Positions 1 to 9,994 are shown, counted from the first letter of the stretch. The stretch is 64,000 nt of DNA from Methylophaga pinxianii (GCF_020447225.1 NZ_JAJAEO010000186.1:26906-90905), one strand, 5' to 3'. Made by a program: numbers and translations. The notes: a model not told the origin generated them from the sequence alone.

Positions 1-264
1 GGTGTCATTATTGAAACCTACCTGCCCCAACACTGCCCGACCATTGAATGTGACCTATTACTGGCAAATATTCTGGCGGGTCCGTTAATGGAGCTGATGC
101 CACGCTTTGTTGAATTAACCAGACCACAAACACAACTGGTGTTATCCGGACTGTTGGATGTACAAGCAGAAACCCTGCGTCAGCATTATCAAACAGCATT
201 TGATATGGAGTCTCCTGTTGTGCTGCAGGAATGGGCTCGTCTAAGCGGTGTTCGTCATGCTTGA
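1..264 (+). CDS. prmA: Ribosomal protein L11 methyltransferase, C-terminal part
   Basis: Open from the first base in frame 1 to a TGA at 262-264, giving 87 residues. It contains the run DLLLANILAGPL, which matches the SAM-dependent methyltransferase catalytic loop (the N-I-L-A-G/N-P-L motif) of PrmA, the enzyme that trimethylates ribosomal protein L11. The N-terminal substrate-binding and SAM-binding parts lie outside the window. The gene overlaps the start of dusB by 8 bases, and prmA-dusB-fis is a known gammaproteobacterial order, so these three are probably one transcript. The call is secure despite truncation because of motif and context. Confidence 0.9.
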   Translation, partial: GVIIETYLPQHCPTIECDLLLANILAGPLMELMPRFVELTRPQTQLVLSGLLDVQAETLRQHYQTAFDMESPVVLQEWARLSGVRHA

Positions 265-1258
265 AAAACCACTTTCCATCGGACCTTACAGTTTACCGAA
301 CAATCTGTTTCTGGCCCCGATGGCCGGTGTCACGGATCGTCCGTTTCGCCAGTTATGTCGTAAACTCGGCGCGGGTATGGCGGTTTCGGAAATGATTACG
401 GCGAATAAAGCATTATGGGCCAGTAAAAAATCATTGCTGCGAGCTAATCATGAAGGTGAACCCGAACCACGCAGTGTGCAGATAGCCGGAGCTGATCCCC
501 AAATGATGGCTGAAGCGGCACGGCATAATGTGGCTGAAGGTGCTCACATTATCGATATCAATATGGGATGTCCGGCGAAAAAAGTTTGTAATGTGATGGC
601 TGGTTCGGCTTTATTACAACACGAAAAACTGGTTGCCGACATTCTTGAAGCGGTGGTTCAAGCGGTTGATGTTCCCGTGACGTTAAAAATTCGCACTGGC
701 TGGGATCGCGATAATCGTAATGGTGTACGTATTGCCCGAATTGCTGAAAATGCCGGTATTCAGGCATTAGCCGTTCATGGCCGTACCCGTGCAGATGCCT
801 ATAAAGGTGAAGCAGAATACGACACTATTGCGGAAATCAAATCACGAATTACTATTCCGGTAATTGCCAATGGCGATATTGAAACGCCACAAAAAGCGCT
901 CATGGTATTACATAAAACCGGGGCCGATGGACTGATGATTGGCCGGGCAGCTCAGGGCAACCCCTGGATATTTCAGCAGATACTGCATTTTTTACAAACA
1001 GGTGACAATTTACCAGAACCTTCTGTAACAGAAGTGCAACAGATCTTGATTAGTCACCTCAACACGCTGTACGATTTCTACGGTGAGTATTCCGGTGTGC
1101 GTATGGCACGCAAACATATCGCTTGGTATAGCAAAGGCTTTCGTAATGGTAACGCCTTTCGCCAACAGATGAATACACTGGAGAAAGCTGAACAACAGCT
1201 CGCTTTTACAGATGCTTTTTTTGCGCAACTCGCTGACAAGGATTCACTGGCCGCATGA
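257..1258 (+). CDS. dusB: tRNA-dihydrouridine synthase B
   Basis: FMN-dependent enzyme that reduces uridine to dihydrouridine in the tRNA D-loop, using NAD(P)H. From the ATG at 257 it has 333 residues. Visible family marks are the N-terminal APMAGVTDRPFR (residues 20-31), the catalytic cysteine in NMGCPAKKV (Cys105), HGRTR in the middle of the TIM barrel, and the FMN-phosphate binding GADGLMIGRAAQGNPW. A GTG at 248 is in frame and would add three residues. The ATG fits the usual N-terminus, with only a few residues before the IGPYSL-type strand. The 3' end overlaps fis by four bases (ATGA), as expected for the translationally coupled dusB-fis operon of enterics. Confidence 0.97.
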   Translation: MLEKPLSIGPYSLPNNLFLAPMAGVTDRPFRQLCRKLGAGMAVSEMITANKALWASKKSLLRANHEGEPEPRSVQIAGADPQMMAEAARHNVAEGAHIIDINMGCPAKKVCNVMAGSALLQHEKLVADILEAVVQAVDVPVTLKIRTGWDRDNRNGVRIARIAENAGIQALAVHGRTRADAYKGEAEYDTIAEIKSRITIPVIANGDIETPQKALMVLHKTGADGLMIGRAAQGNPWIFQQILHFLQTGDNLPEPSVTEVQQILISHLNTLYDFYGEYSGVRMARKHIAWYSKGFRNGNAFRQQMNTLEKAEQQLAFTDAFFAQLADKDSLAA

Positions 1259-1545
1259 ATAACGCGCTGAACAACGACTTAGCTGATTGTATTGATCTTG
1301 GTGTCACCGCCGAACAACAACATGCGCCTTTAAATCAATGTGTTACCAACGCGCTGAAAACATATTTTGAACAACTGGATGGCCACTCCCCTGCCAATCT
1401 CTATGAAATGCTGATGACCGAGGTTGAAGTACCTTTGTTACAAGCGGCATTGACACACACTCATGGAAATCAAAGTCGTGCTGCCGAAATTCTGGGCATT
1501 AACCGCGGTACCCTGCGAAAAAAACTCAAGCAATACGGCTTGTAA
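1255..1545 (+). CDS. fis: DNA-binding protein Fis
   Basis: Nucleoid-associated protein that bends DNA and stimulates rRNA promoters and recombination enhancers. It has 96 residues, close to the E. coli size of 98. The C-terminal helix-turn-helix is clear: [20 protein letters not shown], about residues 72-92, followed by KQYGL as in other Fis proteins. The N-terminal beta-hairpin region is divergent, which is normal. It overlaps the dusB stop by ATGA, so expression is likely coupled to dusB. purH follows after a 29-base gap and may be on the same transcript. Confidence 0.97.
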   Translation: MNNALNNDLADCIDLGVTAEQQHAPLNQCVTNALKTYFEQLDGHSPANLYEMLMTEVEVPLLQAALTHTHGNQSRAAEILGINRGTLRKKLKQYGL

Positions 1546-1574
1546 TCAAGCCTGAATCTCAATCTGGAATACTG

Positions 1575-3140
1575 ATGAACTCGATTAAACGCGCACTGTT
1601 GAGTGTTTCTGACAAAACCGGCATCGTTGAATTTGCCAAACAATTACAAGATCTGAACATTGAATTGCTCTCCACCGGTGGGACCGCTAAATTACTTAGC
1701 GAAGCCGGTTTAAAGGTCAAAGAAGTCTCCGAACATACTGGCTTTCCGGAAATGATGGATGGTCGTATCAAAACCCTGCATCCAAAAATTCACGGTGGTC
1801 TGTTAGGTCGTCGGGGCAAGGATGACAGTATTATGCAACAGCACGATATTGCGCCGATTGATCTGGTGGTAGTGAATTTATATCCGTTTGAAGCTACCGT
1901 GGCACGAGAAGACTGCCCGTTGGAAGATGCCATTGAAAACATCGATATCGGCGGCCCGACCATGTTGCGTGCAGCCGCTAAAAATCATGCAGATGTGACG
2001 GTTGTGGTTGATCCGGCCGATTACACTCGAGTGATTGAACAGATTCGTTCGCAGGGTGGAACAGATGATCACACCCGTTTTGATTTGGCGCTGAAAACTT
2101 TTGAACATACAGCACATTATGACGGCGCTATTGCCAATTATCTGGGCACTATTCAGGCTGATAAAAGCAAAGCCGCATTTCCGCGCACATTCAATAGTCA
2201 GTTCCAGCTTAAACAAGCGATGCGTTATGGTGAAAACCCGCATCAGAAAGCGGCTTTTTATGTTGAAAAGCAGGCTGAAACCGGCTCTATCGGTGCAGCG
2301 GTTCAGCTACAAGGCAAAGAATTGTCCTATAACAACATTGCCGATACTGACGCAGCACTGGAATGTGTCAAAGTATTTAATGATAAACCTGCCTGTGTCA
2401 TCGTCAAACATGCGAATCCCTGTGGTGTCGCCACAGCAGATGACTTACTGACGGCCTATGACTTGGCTTACCAAACGGATCCCACTTCTGCGTTTGGCGG
2501 CATCATCGCCTTTAATCGTGAACTGGATGCCAAAACAGCACAAGCCATTATTGATCGTCAGTTTGTTGAAGTGATTATCGCACCCAAAATCAGCGATGCT
2601 GCCAAAGCGGTTGTCGCAGGTAAAGCCAATGTTCGTTTGCTGTGCAGTGGTGATTTTCCATCCACCCCTGCCACTGATTTTGATTTCAAACGTGTGACGG
2701 GTGGCTTGCTGGTACAAGACCGCGATATCCAGATAGTCACTGAAGCTGAATTAAAAGTGGTCACCAAACTGCACCCGACCAAAGAGCAGCTTGCTGATCT
2801 GTTGTTTGCCTGGCGAGTCGCCAAATTTGTCAAATCCAACGCCATTGTCTATGCCAAAAACCAGCAAACCGTCGGTATTGGTGCAGGTCAAATGAGCCGT
2901 GTAGTCAGCAGCCGCATTGCAGGTATTAAAGCAAATGACGCTGGTTTGACAGTGCCAGGTGCCGTGATGGCCTCAGATGCATTCTTTCCGTTTCGTGATG
3001 GTTTGGATGCCGCCGCTGAAGCCGGAATCAGTGCTGTTATACAACCCGGTGGCTCTATGCGTGATGACGAGGTGATTGCGGCAGCGGATGAGCATGGTAT
3101 TGCGATGGTCTTCACCGGCATGCGTCATTTCCGCCACTAA
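1575..3140 (+). CDS. purH: Bifunctional AICAR transformylase / IMP cyclohydrolase
   Basis: Performs the last two steps of de novo purine synthesis: formylation of AICAR with 10-formyl-THF, then ring closure to IMP. It has 521 residues, the normal length. The N-terminal cyclohydrolase (MGS-like) domain starts with [12 protein letters not shown] and carries STGGTAK and [14 protein letters not shown]. The transformylase domain from about residue 200 has the catalytic KHANPCG (about residues 278-284) and the late [10 protein letters not shown] motif. It starts 29 bases after fis. Cytosolic housekeeping gene with nothing unusual. Confidence 0.98.
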   Translation: MNSIKRALLSVSDKTGIVEFAKQLQDLNIELLSTGGTAKLLSEAGLKVKEVSEHTGFPEMMDGRIKTLHPKIHGGLLGRRGKDDSIMQQHDIAPIDLVVVNLYPFEATVAREDCPLEDAIENIDIGGPTMLRAAAKNHADVTVVVDPADYTRVIEQIRSQGGTDDHTRFDLALKTFEHTAHYDGAIANYLGTIQADKSKAAFPRTFNSQFQLKQAMRYGENPHQKAAFYVEKQAETGSIGAAVQLQGKELSYNNIADTDAALECVKVFNDKPACVIVKHANPCGVATADDLLTAYDLAYQTDPTSAFGGIIAFNRELDAKTAQAIIDRQFVEVIIAPKISDAAKAVVAGKANVRLLCSGDFPSTPATDFDFKRVTGGLLVQDRDIQIVTEAELKVVTKLHPTKEQLADLLFAWRVAKFVKSNAIVYAKNQQTVGIGAGQMSRVVSSRIAGIKANDAGLTVPGAVMASDAFFPFRDGLDAAAEAGISAVIQPGGSMRDDEVIAAADEHGIAMVFTGMRHFRH

Positions 3141-3154
3141 CGATTGAGTCTGTT

Positions 3155-5794
3155 GTGGACCGCGCTCAGGCTCTACGTGTATTTCAGGCACATAATCGCG
3201 CCCGGATCAGTCGTTTAATAGAACTAGCGCCCCCTAAACATGCGATGTTTTATCGCTTGTTACCTTTGTTATTCCATATTAACCATAAACTTCTGCCGGG
3301 CTATATCAATGATGATTGCCCGGCAGGCATTATGGATTATCAGCCGGATAGTGAAGCACTAAACAGTGCGATCAGTCTTAACCGTAATTTCAGCCACCGC
3401 CGAAAAGCATTGCGTCGCTATGCCTTACGCGGAATTTATCTGCTTAATCCCCTCGGACAAATTCGTTATCCCCAACCAGCTTGCTTTGATTTATGGCTGG
3501 TACATCATGCGACTTTAAAGCCTGAACAGCTCGACTTATTGCACAGCAAAGCAGACTCCATCACCCAATGGGCAGCCAACCTGGGTATCGAGTTGAAAGT
3601 TAAACTGTTTGATGAAACACATTGCCGCAACGGCGCAATTCATCCTGCAGAAAGAGAACAATTCTATCTACATGGACTCAGTATCGCTGGAAGTGCCCCA
3701 CTTTGGTGGCTTATTACCACCGAAGAACACCAGAATTATGCCCAGATTGCCGAACGTTTATTGTCGCAACGCGGTTTAACGCAAATCAGCTTATTGGACT
3801 TTGGGTTTGACTCTAGTTATCCAGCAGCAACCCTGTTTGAAGAAGCCTGTCAGGCATTAAAAATGAGTATTCATGGGGATATCTCAGCGCTTCTGGACGT
3901 GTTGTTTTTTCAACGTCAGCTGACGCTTTTCCCTGATATTCTTTATTTGTCTGAACGTTACAAACAAAAAATTGAACAAGGTGAAACAGACAGCATGCAG
4001 GTCGAACCTGCCAGTCTTAAACTTGCCGAAATAGAACGTTTTGCCCCGACTGATGAACGCCATCTCGCGCGTCAGGCTTATTATGCAATCTGCTCGGAGC
4101 GATTATCACAACAGGTTAAACATCCTCAATTTGCCTGGCGGCGTTATAGTCTGCAAACCCTGCAAACCCATTGGAACTGGTCCAAAGATCAATTAACCGC
4201 TGAAGATAACCGTTCGAATTGGAACTTCCCACAGCGTCAACATTGGTGGTCAACGCTTATTCCTACCTTACAACAGTTTCTGCTTGAACTACAGCAATTT
4301 GCCAGCCAGAATTTCATTAACGATGTCGCTCAACTTACTGATTTACAAAAATTACTTGCTATTCATCTGGACAACACTGCACCGCTTATTGAACAACTGC
4401 CACTCGCATTACAAATGACGGATGGTCCCGAACAGCTTTATCTGTATCGCTTTCAGTTTCAGGAAGAAGCCGACTGGAAGCTCAGTACGATACCCCTTAC
4501 CGATGCCAAACAAGTCGTTCTGAAACAACACCCTTCTCTGGTCTATCTATTGGTCTGGGCGGTACGAAACCATATTCTGACAACACGCAGCTGGCTTCGA
4601 GTAGCCGATCAAAAACATCAAATCAATATTAATCTGGTACTCGAACTGACTCAAACCCTATTAAAATCAGCCTTTCCACAGCGTCAATTTGACATTTCGG
4701 GCGAATCCCTCAAAAAGCCGGCCAGAGCTGAACAGGTCATGTTATTTGCCAATTTGCAGACCAGGGGGAGCGACACTCAACAAACTGGTGCGGTGCAAAT
4801 GGCCAGTCTGAATAATGATCCATTGAGTTATACCTCCAGCAGACAAAACCTGGTGAATAGTCTGGATCTATTGATATACAGCAGTTGGGGACAATGGCAC
4901 CATTACCGTTTTGATGGCACAAATGCAGTGCTCGAAGCGCTTAGCCAAATGCTACACTGGTGTCCCACCACACAGCTGAGCAGCCATCTTAACTGTTGGT
5001 GTGCAACTGGTTTTTTTGGTCAGGCGATTAACAACCGTCTACAGCGTTTGTTTGAGGCTGTCTTGACACATTACCAGTACCATTCTCAGCAAGGTCGCTA
5101 TTTGCTGCAACTGGGGGATCGTCTGGGTCAGTTGCAATGGCATGAAGACGAAATTCACACTAAGTATTTTGCTGCTGAAAAAACACTGCAACAAGCGCTG
5201 GCAGAAGAACAAAAAGATTATCTGCCCACTCGTGTCGACAGTTATCTGGATACCGACAATCTGCTGAATACCCTGCTAGCCTATCAACAGCAACAAACCG
5301 TGCATTTGTTTGCTCATAGATTGACCGACTCCACACAGCTTTATGTGGTAGATGAGCTTGGCCGACTTCAGCAATTTGCTTATCCGCCATTAACTGAAGC
5401 TAACATTCTTGCCCAGATGAAATTGTTTATTCGGAACAGCCTGGCGGACACGGCTTTGCACTGTGAATGTTATCAACTGCTTCGGCAACAACAGCGTTGG
5501 CAAATTAACCCGACACAGCCTTCTCGGCCGGAAACGGCAAGCTTCTCGGTTATCTGGCAAATTACCGGGGCCCAGTTGGCACTAAACCTGAAGAACCATA
5601 CAGTGAAAACCGACCTTGGTGATCCGCAATTAATTTCAATTCTGGCTGAATTATTTTTACATACCACGGGTCATAAACCTGCTTTTTATTTTATTGATAA
5701 GTTACAGTTCGTGCCCAAAGCAGCTTATTCCAGTTTGTTTTTCATCAATCGAAAATTCGAATTGGAGCAACAGTTTAACGCGGTAAGGCTTTAG
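3155..5794 (+). CDS. cyaA: Class I adenylate cyclase homologue with degenerate active site
   Basis: An 879-residue protein collinear with enterobacterial CyaA (848 residues, ATP to cAMP). Matching blocks include LLPLLFHINHKLLPGY near residues 36-50, ITQWAANLGIELKVKLFDE, TDERHLARQAYYAICSERLS, AWRRYSLQTL and ANLQTR. The catalytic signature is lost. Where CyaA reads GS followed by 10 residues and S-D-L-D-I-W, this protein reads N98-P99 and A-C-F-D-L-W (residues 109-114), so the Gly-Ser pair and the first metal-binding Asp are gone and only the second (Asp112) remains. The basic SPYKAVLK region of CyaA is also not kept. The frame is intact over 2.6 kb, so the protein is maintained. It uses a GTG start 14 bases after purH and is followed by argC. 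It may be inactive as a cyclase or use different chemistry; the family is secure, the activity is doubtful. Confidence 0.85.
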   Translation: MDRAQALRVFQAHNRARISRLIELAPPKHAMFYRLLPLLFHINHKLLPGYINDDCPAGIMDYQPDSEALNSAISLNRNFSHRRKALRRYALRGIYLLNPLGQIRYPQPACFDLWLVHHATLKPEQLDLLHSKADSITQWAANLGIELKVKLFDETHCRNGAIHPAEREQFYLHGLSIAGSAPLWWLITTEEHQNYAQIAERLLSQRGLTQISLLDFGFDSSYPAATLFEEACQALKMSIHGDISALLDVLFFQRQLTLFPDILYLSERYKQKIEQGETDSMQVEPASLKLAEIERFAPTDERHLARQAYYAICSERLSQQVKHPQFAWRRYSLQTLQTHWNWSKDQLTAEDNRSNWNFPQRQHWWSTLIPTLQQFLLELQQFASQNFINDVAQLTDLQKLLAIHLDNTAPLIEQLPLALQMTDGPEQLYLYRFQFQEEADWKLSTIPLTDAKQVVLKQHPSLVYLLVWAVRNHILTTRSWLRVADQKHQININLVLELTQTLLKSAFPQRQFDISGESLKKPARAEQVMLFANLQTRGSDTQQTGAVQMASLNNDPLSYTSSRQNLVNSLDLLIYSSWGQWHHYRFDGTNAVLEALSQMLHWCPTTQLSSHLNCWCATGFFGQAINNRLQRLFEAVLTHYQYHSQQGRYLLQLGDRLGQLQWHEDEIHTKYFAAEKTLQQALAEEQKDYLPTRVDSYLDTDNLLNTLLAYQQQQTVHLFAHRLTDSTQLYVVDELGRLQQFAYPPLTEANILAQMKLFIRNSLADTALHCECYQLLRQQQRWQINPTQPSRPETASFSVIWQITGAQLALNLKNHTVKTDLGDPQLISILAELFLHTTGHKPAFYFIDKLQFVPKAAYSSLFFINRKFELEQQFNAVRL

Positions 5795-5849
5795 ATTTCG
5801 CCACAGCTCTTTTATGATGTGGCACCTGACCCACAATAAAGAATGACAT

Positions 5850-6878
5850 ATGATTAAAGTAGGCATTGTCGGCGGCACTGGTTATACCGGTGTTGAATTA
5901 CTCCGGTTACTGGCGGTTCACCCACAAGTCTCTCTGGAGGTCATCACCTCACGAAGCGAGGCAGGTATGCCGGTCAGTGATTTGTACCCCAACCTGCGTG
6001 GTCATGTTGATCTTTGCTTTACCGTTCCGGATGATGATGCCTTAGCAGCGTGTGATGTTGTGTTTTTTGCCACACCGCACACTGTCGCGATGGCCAGTGT
6101 GCCCGCTTTAATTGATCGGGGTGTTCGGGTTATTGATCTATCTGCGGACTTTCGGCTGAAAGATATTGCTTTATGGGAGAAGTGGTATAACACACCTCAT
6201 ACTTGTCCACAGCTGGCTGACATGGCTGTCTATGGTCTGCCTGAGTTAAATCGTGAAAAAATCCGTCAAGCACAATTAGTTGCCGTCGCCGGCTGTTATC
6301 CAACCGCTGTTCAATTGGGTTATCTGCCATTATTGGAAGCAGGACTGATTGATCCACAGCACCTGATTGCCGATGCCAAGTCAGGGACTAGTGGGGCCGG
6401 TCGTAAAGCCTCCATCGGTACTCTCCTTACTGAAGCCAGTGAAAACATGAAAGCTTATGCTGTTACCGGGCACCGTCATTTGCCGGAAATTCGTCAAGGC
6501 CTCACACAAATGAATGGTGCCGCAGTCGGGCTAACGTTTGTGCCTCATTTGACGCCAATGATCCGCGGCATTCATGCAACACTCTATGGACAACTGCAGA
6601 AAGAAACCGATTTACAAAGCTTATTTGAGCAACGTTTTGCTGATGAGCCTTTTGTAGATGTTATGCCCGCTGGTTCTCATCCTGAAACACGCAGTGTTCG
6701 GGGGGCCAATGTTTGCAGAATTGCCGTACACCAACCTGAAAATGCTGATACTGTTGTCGTTTTATCGGTTATCGATAATTTGGTCAAAGGGGCCTCGGGA
6801 CAGGCGATACAAAATATGAATATCATGTTTGGCCTTGATGAACGTTTAGGCATTAATCACATTGCGACGCTTCCCTGA
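5850..6878 (+). CDS. argC: N-acetyl-gamma-glutamyl-phosphate reductase
   Basis: Third step of arginine synthesis: NADPH-dependent reduction of N-acetylglutamyl phosphate to the semialdehyde. The 342 residues begin with the Rossmann motif [11 protein letters not shown] (residues 4-14). The catalytic cysteine is in VAGCYPTA (Cys149), and the [10 protein letters not shown] motif and the HRHLPEI block are present. The stop overlaps the ATG of the next gene by one base (TGATG), so the two are coupled. The order argC, small membrane protein, bactofilin, erpA is also what I recall for Pseudomonas. Length and motifs are complete. Confidence 0.97.
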   Translation: MIKVGIVGGTGYTGVELLRLLAVHPQVSLEVITSRSEAGMPVSDLYPNLRGHVDLCFTVPDDDALAACDVVFFATPHTVAMASVPALIDRGVRVIDLSADFRLKDIALWEKWYNTPHTCPQLADMAVYGLPELNREKIRQAQLVAVAGCYPTAVQLGYLPLLEAGLIDPQHLIADAKSGTSGAGRKASIGTLLTEASENMKAYAVTGHRHLPEIRQGLTQMNGAAVGLTFVPHLTPMIRGIHATLYGQLQKETDLQSLFEQRFADEPFVDVMPAGSHPETRSVRGANVCRIAVHQPENADTVVVLSVIDNLVKGASGQAIQNMNIMFGLDERLGINHIATLP

Positions 6879-7582
6879 TGACCTCGCCACTGGATAATTA
6901 CGTTATTCAACCTAAGCGTCCTCGGCGTTTTATCTTTTGGATCACCTTCGCTGTGATCGTTACAGGCCTGCTTCAATGGTACTGGTTTAATCATGACAGT
7001 GGTGAAAAGTCACGTTTGTTGGATCAAAACAAACTCATGACTGAACAAATTGCCTCGTTGAAAACGCAGCTTATGCAACAAACCGAAGCCTCACAAAATA
7101 TGCAGCAAGTCCAGGCGATGCATCAGGCCACTGTGCAGCAATTACAAAATCGACTCGAGCAGCTGCAAAAGAAAGTGATTGAGCTGGATAAAGAACTGCT
7201 TTTTTATCAAAACATCACTCAAGGCAACAGCACCAGTGAATTGCAAATACGTGATTTACAGATCCGTCCGGACCCAGAAAATACCGCTCAGTTGCGCTAT
7301 CGTTTGGCAATCACTCAAGGTAAAAATCTCAGTGAGCCCATCACCGGTGAGGTCATTATTAAATTACAGGAGACGGAAGGTGAAGGCGACAAAGCAAAAG
7401 TCACTGATCTGAATGTCACGGAGCATCCGCTTAACCTTCGTCATGTGCAAGTTATTGAGGGCGTATTTAACATGAGCGAATTAAAAACACCCCAGCAAAT
7501 CAGCGTCAGTTTGCGCCAGAAAGACAAAACTCTTGTTTCACGCACCTTTGATTGGCAAACAGATCCGCCTATCGACCAATGA
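6878..7582 (+). CDS. Single-span membrane protein with coiled coil (DUF6776-like)
   Basis: A 234-residue protein of unknown function. It has a basic N-terminus (KRPRR), one membrane segment at about residues 18-37 (FIFWITFAVIVTGLLQWYWF), then a Gln/Leu-rich coiled coil at about residues 45-110 and a soluble beta-rich C-terminal part. This predicts a bitopic inner-membrane protein with a periplasmic coiled coil. It lies directly between argC (1-base overlap) and a bactofilin gene (8-base gap). The conserved pairing with a bactofilin makes a cell-envelope or cell-shape role plausible, but that is inference. The DUF assignment is from memory and not checked. Confidence 0.75.
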   Translation: MTSPLDNYVIQPKRPRRFIFWITFAVIVTGLLQWYWFNHDSGEKSRLLDQNKLMTEQIASLKTQLMQQTEASQNMQQVQAMHQATVQQLQNRLEQLQKKVIELDKELLFYQNITQGNSTSELQIRDLQIRPDPENTAQLRYRLAITQGKNLSEPITGEVIIKLQETEGEGDKAKVTDLNVTEHPLNLRHVQVIEGVFNMSELKTPQQISVSLRQKDKTLVSRTFDWQTDPPIDQ

Positions 7583-7590
7583 GGTAAATC

Positions 7591-8028
7591 ATGTTCAGCA
7601 GTAAAAAACAAAAGCGTCGTAAAGCCGCCCGCATAGACACACTAATTGGGGAAAACACCCATATAAAAGGGGATATTCATTTCAGCGGTGGATTACGTAT
7701 TGATGGCGTTATTACCGGTAATATCACAGCGGATGAAGGTGAACCGGCTTTGCTGACCTTAAGCGAAAAAGGCCGCATAGAAGGCGAGGTTCGGGTGCCG
7801 TTTCAACTTATTAACGGTGATGTAAAAGGCAACCTGTATGCTAATGAACACATTGAACTTGCTGATAAAGCACGTATCAATGGCAACGTTTTTTATAAGT
7901 TTTTAGAGATGGCTATGGGCAGTGAAGTGAATGGCCAATTGATTCATGTTGGTGAAGCAGAAGAGTCAAGCCTGAATCTTGATCATCCGCAATCTGATCC
8001 CAACTTAAATCTTGAACAACAATCTTAG
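7591..8028 (+). CDS. Bactofilin (polymer-forming cytoskeletal protein)
   Basis: A 145-residue bactofilin. The central right-handed beta-helix is visible as short repeats: DTLIGENTHIKGDIHFSGGLRIDGVITGNI, then GRIEGEVRVP, INGDVKGNLYANEHIELADKARINGNVFY and MAMGSEVNGQLIH (given here in parts). The N-terminal tail is basic (KKQKRRKAAR) and the C-terminal tail is acidic and low-complexity, both typical. Bactofilins polymerise without nucleotide and scaffold cell-wall or surface machinery. A good ribosome site (GAGG) lies in the 8-base gap after the coiled-coil gene, indicating co-translation with it. Confidence 0.92.
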   Translation: MFSSKKQKRRKAARIDTLIGENTHIKGDIHFSGGLRIDGVITGNITADEGEPALLTLSEKGRIEGEVRVPFQLINGDVKGNLYANEHIELADKARINGNVFYKFLEMAMGSEVNGQLIHVGEAEESSLNLDHPQSDPNLNLEQQS

Positions 8029-8193
8029 CGTCTGTTTATCTTTTATCGCTGCGCTTTGTTGTGGTTGGGATTGATTTATCACCCCGCCGTTTGAAATGGA
8101 CTTAATGTAAATAACGACACCGCATCATTTCCGCCTTGTTGGACGAAAAAAACAGCCTTCAACAGCGAGGCGATGAAAGATAAATAAGCTCTA

Positions 8194-8225
8194 ATACTTG
8201 ACTAATTTAGTCAGAATTGGATAAT
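8194..8225 (+). promoter_or_regulatory. erpA promoter with IscR type-1 site
   Basis: The sequence from 8194 reads ATACTTGACTAATTTAGTC and then AGAATT. It matches the known IscR type-1 consensus (ATA-SYY-GACT-RWWWY-AGTC-RRSTAT) at every position up to 8215; only three of the last four bases differ. The site covers the -35 element TTGACT (8198-8203). A -10 GATAAT follows at 8220-8225 after 16 bases. The [2Fe-2S] form of IscR would repress here, so erpA should rise under iron or Fe-S stress, as known for E. coli erpA. Confidence 0.8.
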
Positions 8226-8257
8226 AAATGAACAATCTTATATATACGGAGTAAATC

Positions 8258-8602
8258 ATGACGAGCGAAATGCCAAGTCCAGTTCTGTTTACCGATTCGG
8301 CTGCAGCAAAAGTCAGTGAACTCATTGCTGAAGAAGGTAATGATCAACTTAAGCTGCGTGTATTTATCACGGGCGGTGGTTGCTCCGGATTCCAGTATGG
8401 CTTTACCTTTGAAGAGGAAGTCAGCGAAGGCGATACCGAAGTTGAAAAGTCGGGTGTGACATTATTAATCGATCCAGCCAGTTATCAATACTTGGTAGGT
8501 GCCGAAATTGACTATACCGATGGAGTTGAGGGTTCACAATTTGTGATTCGTAATCCAAATGCCACTACAACATGTGGCTGTGGTTCTTCCTTCTCGCCTT
8601 AA
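8258..8602 (+). CDS. erpA: Iron-sulfur cluster insertion protein ErpA
   Basis: A-type Fe-S carrier that delivers clusters to apo-enzymes such as IspG/IspH. It has 114 residues. The three cluster ligands are present: Cys42 in GGGCSGF and Cys106/Cys108 in TTCGCGSS near the C-terminus. The ribosome site is ACGGAG, 8 bases upstream of the ATG. It has its own promoter carrying an IscR type-1 site and a strong terminator, so it is a single-gene unit despite the conserved linkage to argC and the bactofilin gene. Confidence 0.96.
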   Translation: MTSEMPSPVLFTDSAAAKVSELIAEEGNDQLKLRVFITGGGCSGFQYGFTFEEEVSEGDTEVEKSGVTLLIDPASYQYLVGAEIDYTDGVEGSQFVIRNPNATTTCGCGSSFSP

Positions 8603-8627
8603 GCTTCCTGAAATTAGCGAATTGAAG

Positions 8628-8661
8628 CCACTATACCGTGATGCGGTATAGTGGTTTTTTT
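8628..8661 (+). terminator. Rho-independent terminator of erpA
   Basis: Perfect 11-bp stem CCACTATACCG / CGGTATAGTGG with a 5-base loop, followed by seven T. It lies 26 bases after the erpA stop on the same strand. Confidence 0.95.
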
Positions 8662-8728
8662 ATGCTTGTTGAAATGGTTCACTGTCGACGGGCAAACTGA
8701 TAAGAGTTAATTAGGGAAATCCAACAGC

Positions 8729-9994
8729 ATGATATCCAAATGGCAATGGTTACTTTCGCAACTCACTCGTACTCTATGGGTTCGCGCTTCATTTTTTGCT
8801 TTGCTGGCCGTTGTGACCGCACTGATTGCTATCCCAGCCCAACACATGATCGAAAATCCGTTCCCATTCAGTGTCGGCTCGGACTCGGTTGGACAGATCC
8901 TGAATATCCTGGCCTCCAGTATGTTGGCGGTGACGACCTTTTCATTAAGTGTGATGGTAGCCGCTTACACAGCGGCAAGCAGCAGTGTGACACCTCGGGC
9001 AACCAAACTGGTTCAGCAAGATACAACTACTCAGAATGTTCTAGCCACCTTTATTGGTTCTTTTTTATATAGTCTGGTCGGCATTGTGGCGCTAAGCACC
9101 GATCAATATGGTGAAAATGGGCGTTTGATTTTATTTGTCGTGACCATTGGAGTGATCGTATTGATTGTTATCACTATATTGCGATGGATTGAGCATTTAT
9201 CCCAACTGGGTCGGGTAGGTGAAACCACTGAGCGCGTCGAAAATGCAGCCGCGAATACTATTACTCAGCGCATCAAACATCCCACTCTAGGAGCGAAAAG
9301 ACTTACTGATAAAGAAAACGTTCCCGCACATGCTCAGGCTATTTTCGCGAAAAGCATTGGTTATGTCCGACATATTGATGTTGGTGCCCTTAATGAATAT
9401 GCCAAACAACATAATACTGAAATTGCCGTCTTGGCTTTACCGGGTGAGTTTATTCATCCTGCCAAACCGATTGCCTGGATAGCAGCAGAGCTGAATGATG
9501 AGATGATTGCTTCAATTTGTTCAGCTATCACATTAGGCAATGAACGTTCTTTTGATCAGGATCCTCGTTTTGGTTTAGCTGTTTTGGCAGAAATTGCCTC
9601 TAGAGCACTTTCTCCAGCCATCAACGATCCCGGTACGGCAATCGATGTCATCAACCGGGGACTGCGAATTTTAATCCCCTGGAAAGATTACAAATATACC
9701 GCTGACGATGAGCAAATAATCTATCCGAATGTGTTGTTGCCGGAATTAAATTTAGGTGATTTGTTCGATGATATTTTTATGCCCATCGAGCGTGATGGCA
9801 CCAATATGATTGAGGTGCAACTTCGCTTACAAAAAGCACTGGCTTCATTAGTCAAAATTGCACCTGAAATATTCAGTCAGGAAGTTTCACGTCATTTACA
9901 GTTGATGAAGCAACGTACTGATCAGGCAGCTTTGATCAAAGCTGATAAACAACGGCTGCAGCACATTTATGATGAACACATTAAGGCTTACTAG
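8729..9994 (+). CDS. DUF2254 family membrane protein
   Basis: A 421-residue protein matching the DUF2254 pattern. Its N-terminal half has about four membrane helices, near residues 18-38, 58-84, 104-123 and 131-152, with the family-like stretch LASSMLAVTTFSLSVMV then AAYTAASSSVTPRA. The C-terminal half (about 170-421) is soluble and includes DPRFGLAVLAEIASRALSPAINDPGTA split over residues around 270-300. No reaction is known for the family. It stands alone between the erpA terminator and the TetR gene; ribosome site AGGGAAA precedes the ATG. Confidence 0.85.
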   Translation: MISKWQWLLSQLTRTLWVRASFFALLAVVTALIAIPAQHMIENPFPFSVGSDSVGQILNILASSMLAVTTFSLSVMVAAYTAASSSVTPRATKLVQQDTTTQNVLATFIGSFLYSLVGIVALSTDQYGENGRLILFVVTIGVIVLIVITILRWIEHLSQLGRVGETTERVENAAANTITQRIKHPTLGAKRLTDKENVPAHAQAIFAKSIGYVRHIDVGALNEYAKQHNTEIAVLALPGEFIHPAKPIAWIAAELNDEMIASICSAITLGNERSFDQDPRFGLAVLAEIASRALSPAINDPGTAIDVINRGLRILIPWKDYKYTADDEQIIYPNVLLPELNLGDLFDDIFMPIERDGTNMIEVQLRLQKALASLVKIAPEIFSQEVSRHLQLMKQRTDQAALIKADKQRLQHIYDEHIKAY

